Assembly (NCBI GenBank): GCA_003184365.1
Contig: NKYR01000032.1
Location: 186,001-250,000 of the forward strand
Direction of reading: 5' to 3'
Length of the DNA stretch: 64,000 nucleotides
Source of the DNA: Evernia prunastri
Lineage: Eukaryota > Ascomycota > Lecanoromycetes > Lecanorales > Parmeliaceae
The translations under genes and the position numbers were made by a program. Shown here in pieces: positions 20,310 through 32,117 of the stretch (its first letter is position 1; each line of letters begins with the position of its first letter). Under the pieces are notes generated by a model. It saw only the letters and a list, made by a program, of their open reading frames with translations, was not told where the DNA came from and searched no databases.

Positions 20310-21806
20310 CTACATGATGACTTCGTTCGTAACATCCTGCGTGTTTGTCAGCTTACCACTTGCAGGGAGAAGATTGGATATCCGTACCCGTTTCAACTCC
20401 TTATTAGGCAAGCAGACGCAATTCTGCACCCTCACTTCATCACCAACACCACAATCCTTCCCCAAGATCGTAATGCTCTGTACTTTGACACCGTTCTTGA
20501 CAATGCTCGTGGTATGACTACCAACCGGTGTCGGCGTGCCTTCAACTCTGGCCCAAGCTCCCACGCGGCTATTCCACCCAATGATCGAGTATAGCACGCA
20601 AGCATCGTGCTTGATCTCCGCGTCTTCTAGAACGATTGACTCTTTGACTCGAACACCGGCGCCGATGACTGCACGGGGACCGATGGAGACATTTGGGCCA
20701 AGCTTGGCGGTGGGGTCGACATCTGCTGTAGGGTGGATGAACACTGGAGGTAGGATATTGGCTGACGGAGCAGCAAGCTCTTCCGACTGAGACTGGAAGG
20801 CTTTCTGGAGGTAGAGAGCATTTGCTGGTACTGCTGAGCCAGCAGTCTTGATCTGACGCCAGAAATCCTTTGTTTCGAGGACGTAAAATTGGTTGCTGTC
20901 GGCTAGGTCGGACAAGATGTCTTGTTCTAAGCGGAGCACTTCGTTCCTCTCTCCATCCTCCAGCTTCTCAGCGAAGAAGGAAGAATCAAGGTTCTCAGAC
21001 GATGGATAAGACACGAGACGTGGCCGGTCTGCACGACGCTTGATTGCAGATCTGATGGAAGGGAAAATGGTTTCAGTAGAGAAGAGGTAAACGCCGCAAT
21101 TGATCAAGTTGGAGATGTGTGACTCTGGCTTCTCAACGTAATGGAGGACTTGTTTTGTCTGTGCGTCCGAGACAATGCAGCCAAAGTTGGTAGCAGCATC
21201 GTTGCTAACCCTTGTGCCCAGGATGACGGCCTCTGCCTTCTTCTCCTCAAAGAGCTTAAGCATCTGCTCGAGTGGAAAGGAGCAGCAGACGTCGGCATTG
21301 AGGACAAAGAAACGATCTGGGCCACCTTTGAGGATGGCATCACGGAAGTGGTACAAGCCACCAGCTGTACCTAGAGCTTGGTATTCTCGGAGATATTGTA
21401 TCCTTATTTGGGGTAGTTCTCTTGCGGAGTCTTTGATGAACTCTCGAAAAACACTCTCGTCGTAGTAACCGACCAGGATGACCTCTCGAATGCCAGGGAC
21501 TTTGGCAACAGCTCGTAGACAGTGCCAGATAATAGGGTGTCCCGCAACGTCGAAGAGAGGCTGCAGCACAGCGTTAATCCTATGCTCTTCGAAAGTTTCA
21601 AGGGAATACGAACCTTGGGTACATCGAGGGATAGTGGTCTGAAGCGGGTTCCTCTAGAAGGTCCGCCGACCTGGGGAAGAGTGAGGTCAATGTCTTGGTC
21701 AATGTCTTCTCCCCGACTGCAGAGAGCTTACAAGGATGACAGCTTTGGTAGAAGCTGTGGTGCCCGCACTGCCATTGGCCAGGCGTGTAGGAACTTTCAG
21801 ACTCAT
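20310..21806 (-). CDS. GDP-mannose pyrophosphorylase, GMPPA/Mpg2 type
   Basis: Nucleotidyltransferase of the mannose-1-phosphate guanylyltransferase family. The roughly 440-residue form corresponds to the alpha/GMPPA type, which is thought to regulate GDP-mannose synthesis for glycosylation. Exons 21806-21732, 21670-21614, 21560-20388 and 20336-20310 give 443 aa. Exon joins recreate the nucleotide-binding start, VILVGGPSRGTRFRPLSLDV followed by PKPLFDVAGHPI. Further motifs are LNADVCCSFP, NFGCIVSD, VEKPESHISNLINCGVYLF, and a left-handed beta-helix hexapeptide region (GPNVSIGPRAVIGAGVRV onward). The last intron (20387-20337) joins CLPNKELKR to DVTNEVIM, the usual C-terminus; reading through instead would add 17 unrelated residues. 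The catalytic type (GMPPB) is about 360 aa, which argues against that assignment. Confidence 0.92.
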
Positions 21807-22618
21807 GTTGATGTTTCAAGACTTGAGTATCGTGTGCATCTAAATTTTGAAGCTTGGTGTGGATGAATCGATGTGGCCTTGTTGTAGACTGAAGAACGAG
21901 AAGAGCTTCGTGTTCTATTCTAGAGAAAGAAGAGCCAATCAAATTTCCATGGCCTCAATAGACCCTGCAGATGCCAAGTTCTCGCTTAAGTCCAGCGACC
22001 AGCCCTAAGAAATAGGGCCCGAGCCCTTTAAGTAAGCTCAGGCTGAATCCCCAAAGGCACAACATGGAAAGCTACCAACGACGGAAGGATCCCGTGATCT
22101 GGAACACAGAGAAAATATCACGTATTCACCTGTATTAATTATTATTCTATGCAAATCTATCGTCTAATAAAGTTAAGCTGTCGAGCAATCCGAGCTAGGT
22201 ATGAAGGCCACAGCAAGCGATTCATCCTCCGACCACGCTGCAGCTGGTCGAGCCTTTCGCGGTCTGCACAGGCGTTTGAGGGAACCAAATCGTTGAAGTG
22301 CGTAGCTTTGGAAGCATGTTCACCGTCCCTCATGTCATGGCACACGATGCGCTCCACGCCCCAAGACCGAGATCCCCTTTCAACGAAAGCCAGTCCTCTC
22401 GATGCTGCATAGCTCAAGGCTGGAAAGTTCGTCGGAAAGAATGCGCGAAACGTTCCAGTCCCGATCGTGGAGACCTGAGCCACCATTGCGATCCGACCCT
22501 CATATACAGCGGTAATAATATGTAACAACTCATGCTGTGTCCTCGGGGTGAAGGGTTTCCAATGTTATCGTGAAGATAGCTGATCTTTTTAACGTGTGAT
22601 GGCAGTGACATGGCCGCA
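21807..22618. other. Intergenic region with a weak minus-strand frame
   Basis: It contains an open minus-strand frame of 123 codons at 22528-22157 (segments include RGLAFVERGSRSWGVERIVC). It lies directly downstream of the small secreted-protein gene. No domain, homologue or splice support was seen; it could be 3' UTR or an unrecognised small gene. Confidence 0.4.
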
Positions 22619-23054
22619 TCAACTATGGACGCTCAACGATACGGGTCGTAGTGCTTGGACAATGCGAACCACTTCTGCCTCAGAGAGGGTTGGCACGGCT
22701 TGTCTATCAAACAAGGCTGTCAGCAACGTTCTTTCCCGTTGGAATTGGCTGGCGTTGCACTTACTTTGCAACCTTAGCCACATGGCCGGCAGTGATATTG
22801 CTTGGAAGTCTGAAATCACCGATCTCACTGAGCAAGGTATCATAGTCCGGGGCGCTTCGACTGTGGCGAGTCTCCGCGGTGGTCTCATTTCGTGCCACTT
22901 CTTGAGGGATGACCAGATCACCTAGTTGACCCTCAAGGTCTGCAGCAGATTGGATGGGCGTTGATGAGCCGCCGAGGGATGTGGTGGGAGCTTCTATCGT
23001 GACCGTTGAGTACTGCACCAGAAACAGAGCGATCAATGGTAAGGTGGATAGCAT
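22619..23054 (-). CDS. Small secreted protein, unknown function
   Basis: Two exons, 23054-22765 and 22703-22619, are joined across a 61-nt intron with a GTAAGTG donor and a TAG acceptor, giving 124 aa. The N-terminus (MLSTLPLIALFLVQYSTVTI) is a good signal peptide, followed by a Thr/Ser/Gly-rich segment. The mature part is charged, with VIPQEVARNETTAETRHSRS, YDTLLSEIGDFRLPSN and HVAKVAK continuing into exon 2. It has an N-x-T/S glycosylation site in ARNETT and another in PSNITAG. It has no cysteines, so it is not the usual Cys-rich effector type. I do not recognise the family. Reading through the intron stops immediately, which supports splicing. Confidence 0.55.
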
Positions 23055-23884
23055 GACTGATGTGATGTGAGATGTGAGTATTGATGTTGATGTTGATAGG
23101 GTTGTAATGTGTGGCTTTGGTAACGTTATAGTCGATGAAGGTCCGTGAATTATGTCAAAAATGGCGATCTTTTTTATATGTCTTCAAGCCTACTACGGTT
23201 GTGACGTCGGGATAGTCTCCGTAGCTTGTATAATGTTGATGAAAGTGCCGCATGGTACTCCACTATCATGCATTTTCTAGCGGCTTATCGGCTTTGCAAT
23301 TTCTCATTATCTGTATCCTGTTGTGGCGCGAGAGAACGCTAGCGCTATCAGAGCAGTCAATGGATCCTTGGATGGACACAACTCACTGGCCCAACCTTTT
23401 CTAGCCTACCAACCATCGGACCGTTGAAGATTGTCGCTTGCGGAAGAGCTGATAATGTTATGGGTTCAGTCTTTTTCTCCCTCTTTTTCTTCTTCCGTTC
23501 ATCGGGTGTCGCATACAGCAAAAAGTCATTGGCAGGAGAGCCAACCCATGGTGATTAATCAGACGTCCCTTTCTGAGTATCCGACCCCCAACAAGCAAGG
23601 AGACACTCAATGCGTGCTTTCTGAAATGATGATATCACGCATGTCATTATAATTTACATGCTTGTCTTCTTGATAGGTTCGACGTCTTGCTTTGCAGTGG
23701 CAATGAAGTCTCTGCTTGCGCGAAGTTTCTAGGAGTCTTGGCTGACTCCAATCTTCCACCTTCGTGACGTCCAGCTAATTATTCGGATAAAGGTGACGGT
23801 TTGTGGATTCAATTTCACGTCAAACCTACATCAAACGAAGCGAGAGATCACCCACTCGTTCCTCGAGTTGACAGCACGCTCTTG
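23055..23884. other. Intergenic region
   Basis: It lies between the start of the secreted-protein gene and the 3' end of the oxidoreductase gene, both on the minus strand. Nothing recognisable. AT-rich stretches near 23155-23180 are compatible with a promoter for the secreted-protein gene. Confidence 0.5.
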
Positions 23885-26028
23885 TCAATAATCAAAGTCC
23901 TCGTAAAGAACCTTTTTGCCCGGTAGCCAATCCAATAAGGATTTACGTAGTGCTGTTCCACAACATACATACCAAGTGGATGATGCGTCTGAATGGCCTT
24001 CGACATCGGAAGCCACCATACGTCGTCTGGCGGCGATGCGAACACCGTAATGCTCAAGCTCTTGAACCTGCAGGTTGCTTTCTGCGGATGACTGTTCGCT
24101 GATTCGGGATATAAAAATTCTAGTGGACGTACCTAATGTGGGACATCTTGTGATAGTATCGAGGATTAAGCCTATGTCTTGAGCGCTGACTGTCCAAAAC
24201 AATCTTATCCGTGCCAAGTCCAAGTCATTGATTTGAGCAAGAAGAGGCGTAATACCGATACCACCAGCGACAAATGGGACGATGTCTTCAGGACCTTGCT
24301 TGACGCTGAAGGTGCCTCCAAAACCTTTCAGTGGGACTTCGAGTCCAGCCCTTATATTCTGACGGAACAAGAAGTTTGTGACGATCCCAACGTTTCGGAT
24401 TGTGATCTCGAACTCATCTTCGGGGAGCTTACTAGAGGATGAGGAGACCGTGAAGGTTCGCACTACGCAGATCCCGAAGTCAGCGCCGCTGCTCACAGGC
24501 TAGAAAGCTGGGAACTGAGAAGATTTTGAGAGTAGAAGGATCCTCTCGTGGTGGAGACATGCGATTGACCTAAGCAACAATACAGCCCTGGATGGTGATG
24601 GGCTTTCTGCTTCCGAAGTGTGACACGCGACTTCAATTGATGATAACAAACAGTAACAATTTACTCGAAATTGGACATACCATAGTCATCGTTTAAGCTC
24701 TTTGGGTCATCGTCCCGCATGTGGCTGTAGCCCACGGATAATTCATCTTCAAAAGCTAGAGCCACGTACTGGCCTGGCGTCCAACGCCCTGACGACTTCG
24801 GATCACTTATGCCGAATCGGAAGCGTGCAATTGTAGGAGTAAGCCGATCTCTCGCTAAAAGCGTCGCATATACGACCTTACTGCTGTGGGTCTGTGCATC
24901 GGGTAAGGCTTTTTCGGCCGGGAGATAACGAACGGGAGGATTGTATGGCGATCGCTCCAGACTGTCTCCCCGGAACGACAGACTGTTCTTGACAAGACGA
25001 GCTGCAGACACGTGCAGTTTCACAACGAGGTTCGAACAAGGAAGAACGGCCGCTGCATTTTTTCCAATTAGAATCTCGGCGGTAGCTGTAAGATACAGAG
25101 CGTCTCCGTTGTCGAAGTCCGGGAAGACCAAACCAGCCAGGGGAGTTGTGTATAGATTTCCCAGCGTCTGATATAGTCGATTGCCACTCAGTTCGGGATA
25201 CACCAGGACGCTTCCAGATGCATCGTTTTTTGCGACTCGGACAAAACCTGGTGGCCCTCCGCGATGGTTTGTTCCCAAGCTCGACCCATGATTGGCTGAA
25301 GAAAGGAAGAACATGTCAGCTTTAGCAAGCAGCTGCAGAGCTGGGCCAGGTAGAGGAAGTGTATCAGACAGCAGCAAAGGTTCAGGTAAACATTGGATTA
25401 TCCGTTTTTGGTTCAGATACTTGGGGCAATTTCCTGTATCTTCATTTAGTCTGAGGGTAAACCACGTTCGATATGACGTACCAAGGCTTTGCTGAATAGC
25501 GAAGACTAGTTGGACCTCCGCCGTGCCATTTTCATGTTCGCCTGCTTCAGAGGTTGGTCCATGGTGTTCAAGAGCACCAGCAACCATTTTCCCTGACAGT
25601 TTCACCCTGTCTCTCGTTGCTAAATGGATTCCCAGAGCTGAGACCAATCGTCCGGCCTCTATCTCTTTGTGAATCATCCCATCTTGTTCGTTGCCCAACA
25701 AAAGTCCAATCACGGGATCATATTTCCGATCAACTAACGTCTTCACCCCTATGATGGATTGGCCCAAAGACCTTGCAAAACCTGGTTCGCCGCCAAGCAA
25801 GGTAGTCCAAGGACGTCCGTCAGCATCCAACGTACCAATGGCGATTAAAGATGAAATATGCAGTAAGCGCCTAGCATGCGGACTGAGGCCAGGAGACGTA
25901 GGATTGTACCCATCAGGGACATGAAGCAGTGATCGCATCTTCTTTTCCCCTTCATGGAACTGAATTGGAGATGTGTGTATGGGTGACATGGTGGATTTTC
26001 TTAAAAGGGCATTTAATGGCAGGGACAA
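23885..26028 (-). CDS. Fusion of PNPOx-like flavin domain and ferredoxin-reductase-like (FAD/NAD) domain
   Basis: Predicted cytosolic flavoprotein of 641 aa. Exons 26028-24681 and 24462-23885 are joined across a 218-nt intron that restores LNDDYVRTFTVSSSSSKLP. The N-terminal half resembles pyridoxamine-5'-phosphate-oxidase-like split-barrel proteins: FHEGEKKMRSLLHV, IGTLDADGRPWTTLLGG and DMFFLSSANHGSSLGTNHRG, then VYPELSGNRLYQTLGNL. The second half is an FNR-type module: FRFGISDPKSSGRWTPGQYV (FAD-binding beta barrel), then VAGGIGITPLLAQI near residue 513 for NAD(P) binding, and a C-terminal WYVCCGTALRKSLLDWL. No 2Fe-2S ferredoxin domain follows, although related multidomain proteins often have one. 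A second ATG at 25989 (MSPIHTSPIQFHEG) is an alternative start nearer the conserved part. Substrate unknown. Confidence 0.85.
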
Positions 26029-26507
26029 TATCAGAAACTCATAACATGAATGAACCCTATCCTGTCCAATAACGGCCCAAGAGTCGAGGAGTCATGGAGC
26101 GCTTTATATAAACATTTTGGCTATTACACCAACATGAAAGGAACAAGGGATAGAGGCATGATTCCGTAATCTGGAACTCTCGGTTTACCTTTAGGTACTT
26201 TATGGACGACTTTTTGCCCTGGAGCTCCCCGTGCTCCCACGGTGGAGTGGGAATTAGCACCGCTCTAAGGTACTCTACAACTGCAATCGTCGATTTGTCA
26301 GCATCCCATGACAAGCCCTAAACTGTTGTCATCCTGGGCTGATTACTCCGTACCTTAGGTTGGTAGCACTTTATTTGTATTTACAACATATTGTATTAGT
26401 TAATTGTATGAGTCAACGGCCGAGGTTATATTTTTCCGCCTTCGGCTTCTGACTCTTTTGCACCGCATTCGATCTTCACAAAGATTACATCCATCTGATA
26501 CCGCAAG
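26029..26507. other. Divergent upstream region (oxidoreductase / F-box gene)
   Basis: It separates the starts of two divergent genes and should hold both promoters. No gene or clear regulatory motif was recognised. Confidence 0.5.
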
Positions 26508-28135
26508 ATGGTTGGAAACACCGCCGAGGAGCTTGAGAGATTTCGCGAACAATGGCAACAAGAGGTTACGCAGCGTGCAAAAGGAGCGGCGTCCCCATCC
26601 TTTCATAAATCTGCACGACCGCCACGCCCATTGCAGAGCAGCAGTGGAGAGATCCCACTTGAACGAGCAGCCCCTCCATTGATCCGCAGGCAGACCAGGG
26701 TTGCAGAAGAGCACGTCGAAGACCTTGGAGGAGAGGGTTACCATGATCTAGAGGACAAGGATGAAAGACGGAGATTAGGGGAAGCTGGAGAAAGAATACA
26801 TCCCAGCAATAAACAAGAACCCCACTCGGCTTTGGATCACTATGAATTGGCGGTTGAGAGAGAGTCGGAAGGGAGCTTGGGGGACAGCTTGAACCATTAC
26901 CGGAAAGCCTACAGAGTACGCATCAGCCGAACCCATTACACCAATATCCATCATTGACATGAATACAGCTCGATGCGGGCGTGGACCGCATCTATAAGAA
27001 CAAGCACTTCCCACCCTCGTCCTTCAAGTCGAAACCGCCCAACCCAAACCCCTCAAACGCTGCTGTCACGGTTCCAAATACCGCCCACCACTCCCTAGAC
27101 GGGCCCTCTGCCTCAACAATATCCGAGCTTATAGCCTCCTTTTCCTCCCTTCCAATACTAGTCCAGGAATCACCAACAGACACGTCCCCCCAGCCCTCAT
27201 GTCCTATCTCAACGATCCCATCAGAAATCCTCATCAACATCCTCCTCCAAACGGCCATCATCGATGTAGCATCTTTCGCCCGCCTCTCCCTGGTCTGCAA
27301 ACGTTTCGCCTACCTAGTCGCAACGGAAGATCGAATATGGAAACGTGTTTGCCTAGGTCCTGGATTTGGTTTCAGCGCTATGCACTACAAATGGGCGTGC
27401 ACCATCATCGGTGACCCCTTGCCAGTATCTGTTGGCGACTTCGACGCAGACCTTGACTCACTTGATCTCTCGGATACTTCTCCTCCACCGGATCCATTCA
27501 CCGTGTCATCAACCTACCGAACCTACCGTCACATGTTTCAAAACCGCCCCCGCCTCCGCTTCAATGGTTGCTACATCAGTACCGTCAACTACATCCGACC
27601 TGGCGGCAACACCGCCAGCCAGGTCATCTGGAATACCCCTGTTCACATAGTAACCTACTACCGCTACCTACGGTTTTTCCGTGATGGGAGTTGCGCATCG
27701 TTGCTCACCACTAGCGAGCCCGCAGACGTAGTGCACTACCTCACTAAGGAAAACATTCACACTCGCCACGCAGGCGGTTTACCAAGCGCCGTGATGAACA
27801 ACTGCCTTCGTGGCAGGTGGAAGCTCAGTGGGAACCCATACCAAACTGCAATCGGCGAAGAGGGCGAGAACGAAGAAGAAGATAGCGAAGAAGGCACTGT
27901 TCACATTGAAACCGAAGGCGCAGACGCTGGCCACGCCAATCCAAAATACATCTACAAAATGGGTCTTCAGCTCAAGAGCGCTGGCAGGGGCGCAGGTGCT
28001 ACGAGGAACAACAAGCTGGCATGGATGGGCTATTGGAGCTACAACAAGCTAACAGACGATTGGGCGGAGTTTGGGCTAAAGAACGACAAGGCCTTTTTCT
28101 GGAGCAGAGTGAGAAGCTACGGCAATGGCGAGTAA
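26508..28135 (+). CDS. hrt3: F-box protein of the Hrt3/Pof7 (FBXO9) family
   Basis: Substrate-recognition subunit for SCF ubiquitin ligases. Exons 26508-26915 and 26969-28135 give 524 aa. The N-terminal region has the TPR/MIT-like helix segment HSALDHYELAVERESEGSLG and DSLNHYRKAYRLDAGVDRIY, whose last part spans the splice junction and confirms the 53-nt intron. The F-box lies near residues 213-255 (CPISTIPSEILINILLQT, then SFARLSLVCKRFAYLV and EDRIWKRVC). The C-terminal Hrt3-type beta domain includes RPRLRFNGCYISTVNYIRPG and VTYYRYLRFFRDGSC, and ends NKLAWMGYWSYNKLTDDW with FGLKNDKAFFWSRVRSYG. An acidic insert (about residues 425-445) interrupts that domain. Length and order match filamentous-fungal Pof7. 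Confidence 0.92.
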
Positions 28136-28657
28136 ATGAAGTGTCGTTGTGAGTTCGGGAGCCTTGTGTGCGTGGGGGTAGGATGAAGCGCGAAAGCGCT
28201 ACTTACGAAGGGATGTCAGAGATGACTTGAAGCATGTTTTCCCGCCCCGATCCACAGCCTGAAAATGCATATATGCCACAGATCGAAAGAGATAGGCCCT
28301 TTTTCCAGATCGCAAGCACTTGAAGCATGTTTGCTTAAATCGAATAATCGATTGATGTACCTATCGCGCCCCTCTTGCACTGCAAGGTGAGGTCCTTACA
28401 TTATATACTTTTCGCTGATGCTCTCTATACACGCTCATGCCATCCAGTCAGTCTCTATCTTTAATGAAGGAACCCCCCGTGACCTTCGACTCAATGGTCC
28501 CAGCCCGAAAGCTCCCGCGTTGAGATCGTCGATGCGCCGATGTTCAACGCCGAATTTGTTCCTTGATCATAACCTTAGTACAGATCATGCCCCTAACCTC
28601 AAAGGGAAACCCTGCTTCAAAGATTCCCACAAATCACCGCCCATTTACCCAAATTCG
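28136..28657. other. Convergent 3' flanks
   Basis: It lies between the 3' ends of the F-box gene and the C2H2/RING-like gene. No gene recognised. Confidence 0.55.
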
Positions 28658-30315
28658 TTAGCGCAGCTCCAATTGAAATGCCTTATAGCTTGGTCCCAGC
28701 ACCTGGCATTTCGGACAAGGTCTTGGCCTGCCCATATGCTGCTCACTGCTCAGCCTATATATGCAATCGCTACAGAACCCACTTATACACTCCGTGCAAG
28801 CATAGCTGTCTTTCAGCACACTCAGTCTTCTACAACCCGCACAGTATATTTGAACCGGCTGGCTATAAAAAGTCGGGGAAGTGGTATCTGAGGAGTTTGA
28901 CAGGCCTGAAGAAGGGATGTGAAAGTTGCGGCCGGATGATTGAGTCGAATTAGAGGAGTCGAGTGATGTCTCGACTGAGGGGAATAGCGTGGGGCCGGTA
29001 AAGGAATGTGAAGATGGGGGTGTGAGGGCCCTGTGGAGCGGCGAAGCTTTGTAGGATTGGTTGTTGTGGGACATGCTAGAGAAGGGCGGCATAGAGGCGC
29101 GTTTGATCGAGGATGGGGACTGGGGTATCTGTTGGAAGGTGAGTGGGTGCAAAGAAGGCACGATGTTGATCAAATAAGACGTCTTACAGGTGTCAGATCT
29201 CGATCAGAGTCTGCTTCTGTTGCGGAAGTTGCCGCATCGATCAGATCTTCCCACCTTTTGCCCATTGCGGCCGCTGCTGCCGCACCTGGCGGTTCTGCCG
29301 AAAATGCTTTCCTTCCCTCTATGCTTAATCTCCTCGAATAGTCCTTTGATTTTGTCTTTTCGTGCTTGGGCTTCCGGCTGTTCTGGGTTATGGAAGACTT
29401 TCGAGGTCGGTTGGCTTTTTCTTTTCTTTGTATGGAGTCTTTCCTTTGCAGTGGAGGTAGGGTGGAGGAGCGTCCAGGCGGTGAATGTGCCATCACCGAA
29501 GGAAGCAACTCTCTGGGTCTTGGCGAATGGAATGGAGGTATCGATTGCTGGTTGAGATGGTTTTGAATGGGAGGGAGCTCAATTGAAGGGCGCATCCGTG
29601 GCTGATTTGCTTCGTTCTCAGAGGCATAATCCTGCAGCAGGGCGACGGTCAGTTGCCATTCAAGACTTGGATGGAAGTTCAAGTGCTCCCAAAGAGGCTA
29701 CTCACAGCCTCCGAATCCCACTCTGAGCGTGGTTGATGGCTGTGCAGCTGTGCTAGAGCAACGGCGGCTGTAGCTGCAGCTGGGTATTGGTCCTCCAAAG
29801 TTCGAGGAGGTGCGGGGGAGCTTTGAACGCCGGTGTATGCATCTCTATCGTGACCATAGACTGGAACATCAGCATCAATCCTTATGTACCAGGTTTTCTG
29901 GCATACCTGAATTGCCGTATGGTTGCGTTGGCGGAGGTGGAGGAGGTTGCGGGCGCTCTGACGGCAGGGTATTTATCATGAGCTGGAAGCTCTCTTCGGT
30001 TGCAGGTAGCTTCGCAATGTAGTGTTCCGGATGTGCCCTTCGAATATGCTCTTGCATCGATCGATAGCGCTTCTCCTGTACATCAATTGGTGGTCAGCAT
30101 CCATCAAGTGCAACCGGGAGAAAAGAGTCCGCCCAGTGTGTACGAAACCGAGTGCTTACTCCCAGGCATCTTTTCCGACAATTGGACCCATCATGATTTC
30201 TCAATGGACAGACGACCTCATTGTTTGCATCAGAAGCCGAGAAAGAGCTTGTGAACGAATTCCTCGGTGGCATGCCTGGCGGCTGTGGATCTGGCGATCG
30301 GTTGTCTGCAGCCAA
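28658..30315 (-). CDS. C2H2 zinc-finger protein with C-terminal RING-like Cys cluster
   Basis: Five exons, 30315-30160, 30075-29907, 29860-29706, 29631-29188 and 29128-28658, give 464 aa with perfect phase. The N-terminal finger is built across exon 1/2: VVCPLRNHDGSNCRKRCLG followed by EKRYRSMQEHIRRAHPEHY (about residues 34-70), a C2H2-type finger. The middle is Pro/Ser/Gln-rich and disordered with a basic patch (KANRPRKSSITQNSRKPKHE) that may be a nuclear localisation signal. The C-terminus has a Cys-rich RING/zinc-ribbon cluster: QIYCAGCRRLSVLKDSYACT, then CISGFCSDCIYRL and PRPCPKC. The combination is a conserved ascomycete architecture of unknown detailed role. Nuclear regulation is likely but inferred. 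Confidence 0.88.
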
Positions 30316-30870
30316 GCGCGTTGAGTGAGGATCAGCTTGGAGTATATACTATATGTGGTAAGGATGCCCGCTTCTTGGAGACCAATTGGCGTAAAGGAGA
30401 GACGTAAAGATGTAAGCTTGAAGCTGCGAATGAGGGAGAGTGACTCGAGTGGTGGACTAGCATCTGTTGTGGGAAGCTTGGAACGGCAATGTGGTGGTTG
30501 GTGGGGACTAGTAGCTTTATCGATAGCCTCTGTGAGGGGCATTTTTGCCCTTAGAGCACCCCTGTAGATCCAACCCCTGCCGACGCCTACCTAATGGCTT
30601 GAAAGCTTGCATAAACATTGGATCACGTGTACAAGTACGGAGTACTAGGAGTACTTCCTTGACTTCATGATGCGCGGAACAATCGTCTTCACATATTCTT
30701 CCGTCTATAAACATCTCGGACTTTTGAGTCGTACTGTGTAGAAGACAGCCATTTGTAACGCCTGGTGGATCGCGAGCGCGGCCTGTTTACCTTTTCATTG
30801 ATAAAAGAGTAGAGATGGTATTCCTGAACGCCAAGCGCTAAACCGTTGCAAAACATCCGCCTTTTGACTC
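30316..30870. other. Intergenic region between C2H2 gene and alternative oxidase
   Basis: It holds the 5' flank of the C2H2 gene and the 3' flank of the oxidase gene (both minus strand). No supported gene; short frames have no recognisable domain. Confidence 0.5.
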
Positions 30871-32117
30871 TCAGATCACCTCTTCCCGGTTCCAACCCGT
30901 GGGTTTCATATTCTCGATTCCTTTCGACGGATGTGGTCGGGCTGGGTCCTCGTACTCACTCACGAAAGGATTCGGGTCATTCTTTTGCTCGAGATTGCCC
31001 AGCGTATGGTTGACCTCCCTATGCTTGGCCTCGTCTGCCCGAATGTACAACAATAAGTCTCGCATCGTACGGTGTCCTTCCGGCATATTCCAATATTTGA
31101 CGGCGATCTCTGGTGCCTCAAGCTTCTGCCACTTGGGAAGTCGTCCAGCCTCGATATCATTGATTGCACGAGTGTACGTCAAGACCGCTTCTTCCTCCAG
31201 ATATCCGACGAAACGATGGCATGCTCGAGGGAAGAATAAATAGCTCATGAAGAATAGGTTGTAGTAGACACCCTGCGCACCGAGGATCATAAACCTCATG
31301 AATCGGCCTGGCTCGGCCATCTTCATGAACGTTAAAAGGTGCATACGCTCGTTGTAGGCTTCTTCTAGGAGGGTTTCAATCCTGGAAGCGTGGTCAGCCA
31401 GTTACAATGCGGAAGCACGAGCAGCTGACGCTCACCATCCATTGTCTCGTTTCAGCCGCCGTAGGCTGTGCAGATGTCTCACTGAGCCAGCAACCATGCC
31501 GGGGACCCCAGCGACGCTTTCGAGGAAGAGGAACCTTATGAGCCACTTCCGCTCAGTCATGTCCGAGGGACCAACCCAGCTCTTAACCTTGCTGAGCCCG
31601 AGCCAACTGCCCTTCTTCTTGGCCTCTTCGGAGGGATGACTATAGCCTGTGGCAGTGTCCATACCAAACCGTAACAGCCTCAACATGGCCAAAGCGCAGT
31701 GATCGGACCAGGTCTTTTTCTCGCGGTGGGCTACTTGAATAGCATTCATCTGCTGCTCTGTGTAACTGGCTAGGTGTTAGCCGTACGTCCGCATTTAATC
31801 GGCGACACCAGAGCTTTTTGGTATTGCCAACCAGGTATGATAGGTACCTACACCGGGTGGTGCCATGCCGGCTGGGTGATTTTGATATTCTTGGTGTCGG
31901 GGGGAGGAAAGTATTTCTCCTTGAACTGTGTCCGAGGAGTGGTGGCGAAATATCGTTTCGATGGCAGCCCAGGGCGTTGGACTAGGCAACAGCTCGCACA
32001 AGGTCTGAAGCAGGCAGAGCCTGATCCGTCCACGAAGGCATGCAAGGCGTTTGACAGTTGTGCTGCAGCTCCTTTATTGACAAGGGTTGTTGCTGTAGGT
32101 CTTGCGTGTGCATACAT
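30871..32117 (-). CDS. aox: Mitochondrial alternative oxidase
   Basis: Di-iron ubiquinol oxidase of the inner mitochondrial membrane that bypasses complexes III and IV; usually induced when the cytochrome path is blocked. Exons 32117-31852, 31765-31436 and 31381-30871 give 368 aa, standard for fungal AOX. The N-terminal about 60 residues are basic and Ala/Ser-rich and include SKRYFATTPRTQF, a typical mitochondrial presequence cleavage area. Iron-ligand regions in order are FLFLESVAGVPGMVAG, IETLLEEAYNERMHLLTFMK (rebuilt across intron 2), YLEEEAVLTYTRAI and ADEAKHREVNHTLG. The exon 1/2 join makes HHPVYTEQQMNAIQVAHRE, which fits the family. Introns are 86 and 54 nt. Confidence 0.96.
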
